Translations under genes and position numbers: made by a program
Notes under the pieces: generated by a model
Databases searched by the model: none
What the model saw: only the letters and a program-made list of their open reading frames with translations
What the model was told of the DNA's origin: nothing
Shown here: positions 31,501 to 43,200 of the stretch, one piece after another
Layout of the letters: each line of letters starts with the position of its first letter
Numbering within the stretch: the first letter of the stretch is position 1
Assembly: GCA_028551475.1 (NCBI GenBank)
Contig: CM052355.1
Span: 28,981,580 to 29,045,579 of the forward strand
Direction: 5' to 3'
Source: Casuarina equisetifolia
Lineage: Eukaryota > Streptophyta > Magnoliopsida > Fagales > Casuarinaceae
DNA length: 64,000 nucleotides

Positions 31501-34176
31501 TTCTTTCTTTGAACTTCTCTACATATTTTCTTGGAAACTTGCCCGTAGTTTTGGTCGGAAAATGAGTTTCTTAAAGATCGTCTTCAATTATTATGGTCAC
31601 AAGTACAACTCTAATCTCCACTAAAATACATGGAGTGGAGGGATCTTATCGTTGAAAGAAACTAGTCTGTGTTTTCAATTAGAAGGATCACGTGTTGCTG
31701 CTAAACCATGCATGGAAAAGTTTTCCATCCGCTCAGAAATTACGCCGAGCACGAGAAAGTGGTCGTCTGTATGTAACATCGTCGGCACAAAGACGCATGG
31801 CTATCACTTTTAAGGTTTATCATCTAAAGTTTTAGATGTCGAACGTGAGGGTGCGATATATAATTGATAAAATAGGTTTTTGTAGCACCAGAAATTAATT
31901 TTAAAAAACTGATTTATTTCTAGTAATGGTCTATAATATATTTTCTCCTTTTCAAATTTATGAAATCAATAATTTATGCAAAATAGTGGATTAATATAAC
32001 GAAGTCGATAATCTTTTAACTTCGATTCATTACAGAGCTCCTGCAGATCATCTCTCTAAAGATCTTCCATACCAGTTGTTACCGGATGATGTTTATCTCA
32101 CAGAAGGTGCGACGCAAGCGATAGAGGTTGTGGTGGCTATTCTTGCAAGTCCTGGTGCTAACATTCCGCTTTCCAGACCAGGTTTCCTGTAGGATGAAGC
32201 TGGTGTTGGTTATAGTAAGATTGGAGCTCGATACTTCGATCTCATACCTAACAGAGGTTGTGAGGTGGACCTTAAATCAGTTGAAGCTTTGGCGGATGAG
32301 AATACAGTGGCTATGGTTATCATCAATCCTAGCAATCCAAGCGGGGATGTCTTCACATACCTACACGTGAAGAAGGTGTTAGGATTGGTGGAACAATTAG
32401 GTTAAAGGATATGATTGTCATTACAATCAGGGGTCTCTATGTAATTGTGAAACTAGAAAATATCTTCTAGATGTAGTGGATTTCCTAGTAGTGTTGGATT
32501 AAGATTCTTATCCTTATGTGGAAGTAAGTTTTCCTAGTAGTATTCAACTAGGATTCCTTCAGGGTTTCTCTGTAAATAAGAGATGTATAGAAAAATCTAG
32601 TGGGCAAATTGAGAGAGTCCCATGGGGGGCTAATTGTTGAAGAGGGCCCCCTCTCATAGATTCTAGTTTATGAGAGAATCCATGAGATACCTATTTGAGG
32701 AGAGGGAATGTATGAGAAAATCTAATGAGAAGAGACTACAGGGGATGTACGACATTATGATGTTCCGAACCTCTTAAATCTGCTGTGTTTGGGTGTGTGC
32801 GTTCTTATATTTGTATGTTCGATCTCATTGTGGTAGATGCGACTTAGTTGGATTCCCCCAACAGAAGGTGATTTGGGAAATCTGTTTCATAGATTTTGAA
32901 GATACCATTGTTACTTTAGGTTGCAAAGACTGCTAGAAAGCTTGGATTTTGTTGATTTCCGATGAAGTTTATGGCCATCTTGCATTTCAGAGCAATCCAT
33001 TTATGGCCATGGGAGTGCTTGGATCAACTGTTCCTGTTATAACGAGGGTCTTTATCAAAGAGATGATTATAACTAAGTTAAGTCAAACACTCAACTCAAA
33101 AAGTTAGTTTATGGGTAAGATTATCATTTCTTTTATTTAAACTTTACTGCAAGAAATTATACTTTTAGTACAAAACTTTTATCTTGCACACATACCTTTG
33201 TACTTGTATGACATTAGACTCAAAGTCGCATATTGTGAAGCAAATCTAACTTGGGCTTCAATACCAAGTCAAAACACTTCTAAGCCCAACCTAAAATTTA
33301 GTTTATGGGTTGAAATGATATTTCTTTTATTTAAGATTCATCAAAAAAAAAATTATATTTTAATATGTGACTATTATCTTCCACAATTGGATTGTCATAG
33401 GCAACACCAATGACATCTTCCAAAACTTTAGGGTTGGTGTTTATTACTTCTTATCAATCTATATCTCACAATTTGCAATTTGACATGTACGATTGTGGCC
33501 ATGACAAATTTGGCTCAATTGGAATGTTGCCTAGTTGTAGCATTCAACCAGTATATTTAGTGTAAATGAAAAGGTTCCTTCTCGTGACACTTCCTCATGC
33601 TTGCTTAGTAGTGTGGGTGTTTGACATTGTTTAATCCTTTTAGAACCTTTTTTTAAAATGAAAAACATACCATCTTTGGAGGCCAGTTTTTATTTAATAA
33701 AAAAAAATCTAGCTTTATATTAAAACAAAAGTTCAAGAGGGCCCATCCCATTCATGGAACTTGATTAAGAATGATATGATTTATTTTACATTGCTTAAAT
33801 CTTATTTTGGAATTTGCTTTAAGATGAAATATACATCCCCTCCTTATAAGTTGGTTTTAACAATTCCTACCCGACTGCTATATGTCGAGGAGAGAGTTTC
33901 CCATTTGTTTTCAATGTACTCTCATAATTCCTTATATTATAAACCCTATACATTCAAATGCATTGCAAGCAAATTCCATCAGTAGCTCATTGTGGAACTT
34001 TGTGATTGCTTACTTGAATTACTAGTTTTACCTAAGCAATTTGTCTTGATGAGAGAAGATGTCTTTAATACATGTTTCCCATGGAGAACCAAGTGCCTAT
34101 ATTTTCTTCTTTCTAATTTGTGGAGAGCCTCAAGGGAATTCTCAACATCGCCTCTGATCCTCCGACTTTCTTATGG
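31501..34176 (+). pseudogene. TAT-D: aminotransferase pseudogene, 5'- and 3'-truncated
   Basis: Similarity to TAT-B starts inside intron 1 (about 31,500, matching 15,121 in TAT-B). Exon 2 is readable at 32036-32375 with its normal length of 340, but has a TAG at 32190-32192. Exon 3 remains at 32920 to about 33067, with small losses, and breaks off just after the SKR of the PLP-lysine motif. An exon 4 relic lies at 34117-34176, its acceptor AG changed to AA. I could not find exon 1 or exons 5-7. A 487-bp solo-LTR-like insertion sits in intron 2 and is absent from the sister copy TAT-E. Confidence 0.88.
32377..32863. mobile_element. 487-bp solo LTR or TRIM-like insertion in TAT-D intron 2
   Basis: Begins TGTTAGGATTGG and ends CCCCCAACA, giving TG/CA termini with a short inverted repeat. 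It is flanked by a 5-bp target duplication GAAGG (32372-32376 and 32864-32868). The sister pseudogene TAT-E has the empty site at about 47249-47254, so insertion followed their split. No coding region is seen. The family was not identified. Confidence 0.85.
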
Positions 34177-36060
34177 ATACCTAGTTTATTTTTCTAGCTG
34201 TCATTTGAAAAGAATAACTGCAAAAAGAATGGAAAACTTTCTCCTGCGTTTTATTGACCAAGCTTATTGGGATTTGCATACAACTTGTATGAAATGTTGC
34301 CCAATAAAATCTCGTAGTAGAACTCTGTAGGGTGCATTCTCAATAACATCCTTAATTCCTAATATACACCAAGTGATACAACTCAAACATGTCAAAATTC
34401 CATACATAAATGTTGAGCATTAACTATTTGTACAAAAAGTTTGGTACATATAACGAGTAAGGTTGTTGAAATCCAAACAATGCTAATATAATATGATGAT
34501 AGATGATTACAATTCTAGCATATTTTTATTTTTCTATCTTCCTCTGTTATTTTTATTTTAACAACAATGTCAAAAAAATAAAAAAAAAATCCAATCCAAC
34601 CCCTCTTTATTGAGTTAATCTATATCCAGCACCTTTCAGCCCATGGTGTTTTAGTTGCTAAGTCACACTCTCTATATTTCAAACTCAAGATGTGAGATTA
34701 ACTCTTATTTGAATTGCAGCAAATTTGATCACTTTACTAAAAGACCTAAACTTAATCACAAATCATGATCATTATTTCTTAATATTATCATGCATCCATG
34801 CTCCCATAAGTCCAAATGTGTCTTGACCCCCATAAGATTGTTACAATGTCTTTCTAATTTTCTTTTGGTTCATTGCTCAAACTTCTCAAATTTCTACCAT
34901 GATATTTTTGTGGCCTTAAACCATCTTTTCCAGTATTGGATACTAGACCTTCACTTGGAATTTTAGGTAATGTTTCATGGAGATTACACTTGTAGTTGAC
35001 ACATGCAAAATGAGATGTCATCAATTTTTTTGTCATTATCTCCTTACTTTTTATACGGTAACTTGCAATCATAGGATCTATACACTATCAAATGAAAGTT
35101 TCATACAAAATCAAATGAAAATTTTTCTTTCATTTTCATGCACCCCATGTTTAGATAGACAAAATAGTAATCTTACCATGTAGTTTTCGAAATTAAATTG
35201 GCCATTAATTTGGTGAGGGAAAAAATTTTACGGTGATAAAAGGTAGTTGGCCTTTCTTCTCTGATTGATTTGAAGGGATTCTTCTATATGGTTGGTAGCT
35301 CAAAATAGGATGTCTTTTGGCTGCAAATCTTGAATGAAGAAGATGTTCCACAAAATAAAGAGACAATACAGGAATAGATACCTTTTGGAATTTTCTCACT
35401 ATAAAACCTGTTAGACTAAATTAATAGAAAGTTCACCACATTATTGATTTTCCATATCAAAGAACTTAAGGACCTCTTAGGAGACCCATAAGTGCTAGAT
35501 TGTTCGCCTAGCAACTGATGTTTAACCAAAATGCCAAGGCAACAATAAAGAAGTTTTGGTTTTTGTACTTCTTTCTAAAGTATGTGGTTACAAGTTAATC
35601 TAACAAGTATGAAGTTGCAAATCTGGAGTGTGCTTTTATTAATGAGCACATATTCAATGTGCATGCTAGCTACTCTTCAAATCTAGTAGCTAGACGCATG
35701 TTAAAGATTGTTATTTCGCATGCTAGAAAATTTATCATAATAAGATATTATTGCAGAGAGATTTCTCCACCTTTTAGTTGTCAGACAATGTTCTTCCACA
35801 TCCTAGCATTTCATTGTTTGCTTTTGTGGTCAACATAAACATGTTTCATGGCAGTGATCAGATGTGTGTTCCATATTGTTATTCGATGTCCTAGCAAATT
35901 TATCATAGTAGGATATTATTGTAGAGAGATTTCGCTACCTTCTTAATAGCCAAATTGTGTTCCTCTACGTCCTAGCATTTCATTGTTCATTTTTGTGGTC
36001 AAAATGAATGTGTTTCATAGCCACCATTGGCATTCCAGGTGATGATTTTCTTGTTTACAG
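34177..36060. other. 3' flank of TAT-D, conserved with TAT-E flank
   Basis: Colinear by eye with 48404-50268. The part near 34.85-35.0 kb also resembles the flank of TAT-A. Two adjacent repeats of about 160 bases, each with a CATCCTAGCATTTCATTGTT-type core, lie near 35,725-35,870 and 35,885-36,035. The same pair, with part of the second copy lost, is near 49,960-50,225. No gene is seen before the exon-like segment at 36061. Confidence 0.6.
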
Positions 36061-36217
36061 ATTTTCAAGGCTTTTATTGGCTGTAGTTTGTTGGATTTTG
36101 TTGAAAAATTGGTTGTTACATTTCAGGTTACTATAGACTTTGCCAAAGAGGAAAAATACGATCCTTCTCTTATTAGATGGATTTTTTTGAATCAAATCCG
36201 TGGCATACGGATTTATG
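36061..36217 (+). other. exon-like open segment of unknown origin, copy D
   Basis: 157 bases bounded by a good acceptor (TTGTTTACAG) and a strong donor (ATG followed by GTGAGT). The plus-strand frame is open throughout and includes DFAKEEKYDPSLIRW and FLNQIRG. It does not match any TAT or SRLK exon that I can recognise. A near-identical copy follows TAT-E. It may be a captured exon of another gene. Confidence 0.45.
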
Positions 36218-36922
36218 GTGAGTCACTCTATCAATTGACAATTTCGGTTTTGTTGGAAAATGTCGCTAGCTAGCAAAAAGAGCTAGCAAATCTGGGAGTG
36301 TTCCTTCATTAGTGAGCACATATTCAACATGCACATTGGACATTATGCCCCAAAAGCAAGATGAGCGCTTGACAATCATTTAATGGGCATTTTTTTTTCT
36401 TATTTTATTTTATTTTATTAATATAAGGATTGTTAAACACAACTACTAGATTAAAAGCCATTGATAATAGCTACATTTCAACACTCTATTCTCAAAGAGC
36501 AAACCCATAACTACCACAACTTTATGCCTCTAAGATTCAGAAGCACAAAGCACGGAGATTACATATAGACTTGATGAGCAGAGAAAGACAACCCAAACTT
36601 ACAACACCCATCTAATAGACTTTCCTTGATCTCCATATTACAGCTGCCCAATCCATTTCTTGCTTCATCCAGCAGCGGTGTGCAGTGGAGAAAGCTGAAA
36701 GTGTCGAGAGCTGTAAGTCCTTAAAAGCCACAATGTCTTAAATAGAAAAGTCTTAGCCTAGCAAAAAGCCGATCCCCCAACCCCGAAATGAAGCCTTAGC
36801 TGCAAGTAGTTTATGCATGCAACATTTTTCCAACAACTTATTGATCCTTTAGCTCCCCCTTAGTGCAGAGTAAAAGCTTACTTTCCTAATAAGGACAACT
36901 ACAGCTCTCATGATTATTAACT

Positions 36923-39296
36923 TTAAGGAAAATGAACTTCAGCTTCATCTACACTTTCTAGTAGGGATTGGACAACACAGGACATTGTTGGTCTTTTACT
37001 TCTGTCTTCCTCTACACAGGAAATACCAACTTTAACCATCGTTGCTGCTTGTCTCCTATTAAAACAACCACCAAATCTTGGATCCACTACATCCTCCACC
37101 CAAGAGTCTTCTCCGCATTCAATTTTTCTTTTGACCTTTCTAACAAAGCTTGTCAACTCTGGTTCCTGCTCCTCAATCTGACCATCTATCACTAGACTTG
37201 AGAACCTAATTCCCTTCACTATCTCTAAAATCATTACTCCATAACTATAAACATCAACTTTTGCTGTGATAGGAAGAGTAGAAGCCCATTCTGGAGCCAT
37301 GTACCCCTTTGTACCTCGAATGCGAGACAATGCTGAGCCCAGGCGTCCTCTTTGAGATAACTTTGAAAGTCCAAAATCTGCTATCTTTGGTTCAAAGTCA
37401 CCATCCAGAAGTATATTTTCGGGCTTCACATCACAATGAACAACCCATTCTAGGCACTCATGGTGAAGATAGGCCAGACCTTGGGCTGTTCCTACCGCAA
37501 CTTTGAACCTTTCTTTCCATCCAAGAAAGTTCGGGGGAAATAAGTGCTTGTCCAATGACCCATTTTTGCAAAGTCATATACCAGGAGTCTGCGTCCACGT
37601 TCCGAGCAGAAGCCCCACATCCGAACCAAGTTCATGAGGTTGATTCTCCCTATAGTACACATTTCTGCCCAAAACACTTCTTCCCCTTCATGCATGTCTC
37701 CTAATCTCTTCACAGCTACAACTCTTTCACCTGCCAAAATACCCTTATATACAATTCCTGACGCTCCTCTGCCTAACTCTTCCTTGAACTTCTTGGTGGT
37801 GTTCTTCAGTTCAGCATAGCTAAATTTCCTGAATTGACTAGACAGTGCACGATACCCATCTTCCACAGAAACTCCTACACCATTTCCTCTATAAAGGAAC
37901 CACCAACCTAATACTACGACAAGAAATTCAACTGCACCAATTCCAGAAACAAAACTGTAAAGAATAATCCATGTCAACGTCTGTGACACGGTATCAGATT
38001 TACCGGTTTCACATATAAGATTGGCGCCTTTGAGACTTGTGGGTTTTGTGATTGGCAAACTTGCTGGCAATCTCAGATATATGCTGCTGGAACATTTGGA
38101 GACCTGTAGCCATTGAAAAGTGCACTTTTTGTGTAACAACGCGGCCCTTCTCCTGCTAGCTTGTATCTAAATGCTTGACAACGGCAATCCTCTACACATA
38201 ACTTTCTACAAGAATTTATTGAAATTCCCGTAGTATAATTGAGATCATACCCATAGAAATCTACCTGAGGAAGCTCTGCGAATTTCACATTCTTGCCTTG
38301 GCTGCAGGTTTGGTTGAACATAGGCTTGCAACCTTTGATCCAATTACTCGGGTCAGTGACCTCGTACCCAGGGGGACATGAGCACTGGGCCTCTGGTGTA
38401 TAAATGCAAATCCCATTCTTCCCACATATACCAGACACTCTACACAGTTCAGCGACGGCTTCCCATGAAATCACCCACAATCCTGACGAATTATTTAGGC
38501 TATAAAGCCTTAGGTTCCCATCGTAATCCAATGTCAGCCTCCTTTTGACCCCAAAGCCCTTATCGGCAGCGCTGAACTGCAACTTGTCACTTGATAAGAA
38601 AGTGCCCATCTCATCTAAAACTGCAATTCTGCTGCTGTTATAATCTGTTCTTCCATTTTGATACACGTTTAAATTAGGATTAGGCTAATACAAGCTTGAT
38701 ATATCAGGCCCATCATATATCAAACTCAGCACACTGTTCGCATCAAAAAGTGGAGTAAAATAACCAGAATAATAAGAACCTCTTCCTAGACTGGAAATCA
38801 GTTTATTGCTCCTTGTAAAGGGCTGGTTAGGAAGCAGAGTATCACTTGGAAAATCAAAACTTCGACACAGAATTTCACCGTCTTGGTCTTTTAGAGCAAG
38901 GTTCCCGAAGTCCAAAAGCTCAGCTCTTTGAACTTTAGTGGCAGTGGTGTTGATCTGCCACACGATCAAACCATCCACATCCGTCAGGACCATGGCACCG
39001 TCTTTCCTCAGGGAGATTTTGGAACCTCTGCCATTGACTGGTGTCTCCCTGTTGGCCATCCAAACAACAGTTCTGTCCTTCGAATTGGTGAATCATATGG
39101 AGAAGGGGTAAGCGTTCGTTCCCACCTTATAAAAGCCACAGGTGAATGACTTATCTGGGGAGGTCAGGTGGTCTGAATCGCCTTCGACGGAGAGAGAAGA
39201 CCCCCTTTACAAAAAGTTACAGCTCGCCGATGTTGCGAAAGAGAGGAAGCAAAAGAAAGTAAGGAAACTGGGGGATACAAGGGTCCGGTATCTCGT
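36923..39296 (-). pseudogene. SRLK-4: G-type lectin receptor kinase pseudogene with ACG in place of the start codon
   Basis: Full-length paralogue of SRLK-2 by homology, from the leader at 39296 to the normal stop at 36923. The initiator is ACG (39296-39294) instead of ATG. In-frame stops lie at 39095-39093 (Trp of SIWFTN) and 38687-38685 (Trp of LYWPN). Frameshifts lie near 38,090 (PAN to linker) and 37,565 (kinase hinge). Domains remain easy to follow: B-lectin, SLG, EGF-like Cys cluster, PAN, membrane helix, and a kinase with the GRGASGIVYKG loop, VAVKR, HCDVKPEN, DFGLSKL and APEWA. Its kinase C-lobe (36923-37555) is intact as a fragment, so decay is quite recent. Confidence 0.93.
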
Positions 39297-39557
39297 TCTG
39301 CGGAACCTGGCTGTGAATAGATTCTCATTCCAAATAAAGCAAGCTTGCTAAATGAAGGAGATAGCGCTCCTTCGGAACGGTCATATAAGGAGGCCCGGAT
39401 CTTGAAAGGTCTTCCTGTGAACACTGACAGGTCAACGCATACGAACGCGAGACTTAGAAAGGCATTTGCCATTACTGCTTTTCCAAGGTGGGGAACAGTG
39501 ACAGGTTGACGGATACGAACAGGAGACTTAGAAAGGCCTTCGCCATGGTTGCTTTTT

Positions 39558-39598
39558 CATGTCGCCCATGGTTCTTAGGTGAAACCATAGGCGACATG
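39558..39598. repeat. 41-bp inverted repeat, copy 1
   Basis: Arms begin CATGTCGCCCATGGT and close with the reverse complement apart from one mismatch, around an 11-base loop. It repeats 67 bases downstream. Confidence 0.85.
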
Positions 39599-39624
39599 GT
39601 TTATTTGTCACATGGTTGCTTTTT

Positions 39625-39665
39625 CATGTCGCCCATGGTTCCTAGGTGAGACCATGGGCGACATG
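39625..39665. repeat. 41-bp inverted repeat, copy 2, perfect 15-bp arms
   Basis: CATGTCGCCCATGGT and its exact reverse complement surround the 11-base loop TCCTAGGTGAG. Related but less symmetrical sequence occurs upstream of SRLK-2 (about 12.69 kb) and SRLK-5 (about 60.6 kb). Confidence 0.9.
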
Positions 39666-40219
39666 GTTTATTTGTGACACTGATGTACTCTTACTAAAAC
39701 TCATCACTAACTTTATCAAATAACAGGCGCCAGGGAAGTTAGGCCTATCCCAAGAACTGCATAAAAAGAATATTTTATTTCTAATTCAGTAAAAAATTGT
39801 CCAAAGTATTTGGATTCACCACTCCTAACTTTACTTCACCTCTTGCCCCGTAAGCAAACTCTTTTATTAAACTAACTTGATAAGAGGGGGGAATACCACA
39901 CCTTTATAAATTTTAAAATATTTTTCTTTTTACTTTTCTTTTCTTCTATGTTTTGTTGTATCCAAAAAAAAATTAAAAGAAAGAAGAAACGGGCCAAATT
40001 TTAATACATTCATTTATTTAATTTTTATCTTTCCCTTAAAAAATTAACACTGTAGCCATCACCAAACCCGTGTCCTTTTCCAATTATTCTGTGCATGTTC
40101 TGAAAAAAGAATTAATTAACGTTGGTAATCTTAGGCTCTATAATTAGTCCATCTTTCCACTAGTACTTCGAAGCCGACGGCACCACATACTCACTCTTGT
40201 TGCTTGCTTCCACGTAGCC

Positions 40220-43200
40220 ATGGACAACAGCCACCGGAAATGGGGTTTTCAGGGGAACCAAGAGCTGAACGCTGCCTCCATCTCCGTCCGCGGAACTCTC
40301 AATCCGCTGGTGGCAAATCTTAACAAGGACGATAAACGTCCCGTCATTCCTCTTGGCCGTGCTGACCCCACGGTTTTTCCCACCTATCGGACTTCCGCTT
40401 CGGCGCCAGATGCCGTCGCCGATTCTGTCCGATCGTTTAAGTTCAACGGCTACCCTGTCACCGTCGGGGTCGCCGATGCAAGAAGGTACGGCAGAAAACC
40501 CCTTGAATTTATCTTATAAGCGACGCTTGAAGCTTGCTTTCTTATTCTATTTGTGCCTATTTTTTATTTTAAAAATAACTTTTATTTAGATAAGAAAGGT
40601 GAAAAATGTTAATATCCCGTCCTAAATAATATAGATTCTTTGTATGGGATAATATAGTCCATTGCATTATAAAAAATTAGAGATTTGAACCGAAGACATT
40701 AATATAAAAAATTAGTAGTTTTGTCACTAAGATATTACTCCTAGTTCATATGAAAGTGTAGTTTTTTAAATTTAAGTTTCATGTTACATTAAAAAATTTA
40801 ATATATACCAAAAAATCGAACTAAAAAAGCTTATAAATAAATTTTTTTAATAATATAAAGCTAATCTACTTTTAACTGATCTTTTGTTCTTAGAATTTAC
40901 CATTATATTTCTAATTGTTTCTCAAATAATTCTATTAAAAAAGTATAAACTTTACTATTCAATAACAAAAAACCATGCATGCCATTATTCGTCTTCGCAA
41001 AGATATACTTTTTCAGAACTATCAAAGATTCTCACAAGTAGGATTCAAAACATCCATCCCTTTTCACTTTTTTTTTACTTAAATCAATTAGACTATACAA
41101 TATGGGTAAGGTTGAAACACGTTGAAAATAAATAAGACTTGCCCATACATAAGTGAGGGACCGTTCTAAGTTTGCTATTTTCTCTTTCCTTTTATGAGCT
41201 TCTCTTCATAAAATTTCCTTCAAAATTTCTTCATATTTTGTTAGAAAATATCAAAATTATCTTCAATTATAATGTTAAAAAGTTTAAAAGTCTAATTTAA
41301 AAATTAACTTAAGAGTTAAATGACCTTTTTTTTGTTTAAACTCTACTTAAATAATTTTAATTGTCCTGCATATCAAGTTTATTAGACTTAAAGTTATACA
41401 AAAATAAAATAAATTCAAACTAAACTTCTATAGATTCCTTCCTAAAATGCTTGAAAAAGAAACTAGTCTACTATACTTGTGTTGTCAATTGGAAGAGTGA
41501 GGTGGCGCTGCTAAAGGGTGCACGAAAAAGTTTTCAACTACATCACCACGAGAAAGTGACCGTCTGTACGTGGCTCGCCGGCCCAAAAGGAATTTTGTAT
41601 GCGTTAGAATTTGATTTATGGATTACTGTTTTCTTTTTGTCTATTTGTGGGTCTCAAAAATTTTATTAACTAAAAAATTACCCCACATGAGTAGTAAGCA
41701 CAAAATGATGAATTTTTGAAATTAGCTATACTGAAAGTTATCCAAGTGAAGAACACTAGATTATAACTCCAATATCACTAAGTCAAAGTCCTTGAAAGGG
41801 ACATGATACTTTAAGAAAAAATATTGTAAATGCAAAAATCTAAACCCAAAGCTTGAAAAAGAATTTTTAGTGAAAGCAATAGTTTCTTCTTTAGGCTTAA
41901 ACAATCAGATATTTTGTGTTAAGAATTTTGTTAGATTTTTACTAAGTAAATTATGTTCATCGCACACTAAAATGACAATATAATAAAATCGAGACTTTAA
42001 CCACGGAATAAAGTAGAAAAAATATTTATAATTATCAAAATATCTTGATCAACAACAAATGATATTAATTCAAATAAATTGTTAATGAAATGATTAAATT
42101 CACCAAGTTTTATTAATCTAGAATTTTAAAATATTTAAAATGCTAGTATTATTTTTTATTTTAAAGTTATGATTTTTCTCTTTTGAATCGGAGTTAATAA
42201 TTGAGTTACAAAACTAATAATGATCTATTTAATATTTTCTCCTCTTAAAATTTTTGACATAAGTATTTTGTGCCAATTCATTGGACTAATATTCATCACC
42301 GAGCTCACCTTCCATACCAGTTGATACCGGACGATGTTTATCTCACAATAGGTGCAACGCAAGCGATCGAAATCGTGGTGGCTGTTCTTGCGCGGCCTGG
42401 TGCTAACATTCTGCTTTCCAGACCAGGCTATCCGCACTATGAAGCTTGTGCTGCTTGTAGTAAGAAAGAGGTTGGGAGGTGGACCTAGATTCCGTTGAAG
42501 CTGTGGCGGATGAGAACACATTGGCAATGGTTGCCATAAATCCCAGCAACCCCTGTGGGAATGTCTTCACATACCAACATTTGAAAAAGGTGATTTGAGA
42601 AATTTGTATTGGAATTTATGAAGATACCGTTGTGGTTTCAACTAAAAGTTCTGCTGTTGTGTTTTAGATTGCAGAGACTGCTAGAAAGCTTGGGATTTTT
42701 GTGATTTCAAGTGTATGGCCATCTTGCTTTTGGAAGCAATCCGTTTGTGCCCATGGGAGTGTTCGGATCAACTGTACCTGCTATAACAATTGGGTCTTTA
42801 TCAAAGTGATGGATTGTTCCTGGATGGCCACCGGGTTGGATCGCCCCAACCGACACCAACTGCGTTTACCAAAAATCTGGGGTTGGTGTTTTCTAGATCT
42901 TACAATTTTCAGTTTGACATGTACTACTGTCCCCATGACAAACTTGGCTTTGTTGGGATGTTGCCTTTGTAACCAAGCTCGCTGGAGGTTCTTTTTTGTG
43001 ATGGCTCTTCATTGTTACGGCCCTGAAATTTTAATCTAAAAGACTAACCTATTAAATGGAGTTATCAAGCCTTTTATAAATCTAAGACTTCCCACTTGTA
43101 TTTTCAATGACAGACAATGTCTTCACTATTCTCTCTCTTAGAGTATTCTATCATGGAATATGACATCTTGCTTACTTGAGGCAAAAATTGTGTAATTTTT

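Larger units (their letters stand above)
39297..40219. promoter_or_regulatory. divergent region between SRLK-4 and TAT-C
   Basis: Shared upstream space of the two divergent pseudogenes. It holds a tandem duplication of about 53 bases (39417-39470 and 39491-39545, both with GAGACTTAGAAAGGC) and a pair of near-perfect hairpins. A weak TATA-like CTCTATAAT is near 40135, matching the candidate TATA of TAT-B. Confidence 0.5.

Noticed and set aside
39558-39665. microRNA precursor
   Set aside because: 15-bp arms with an 11-base loop are too short for a plant pri-miRNA stem.
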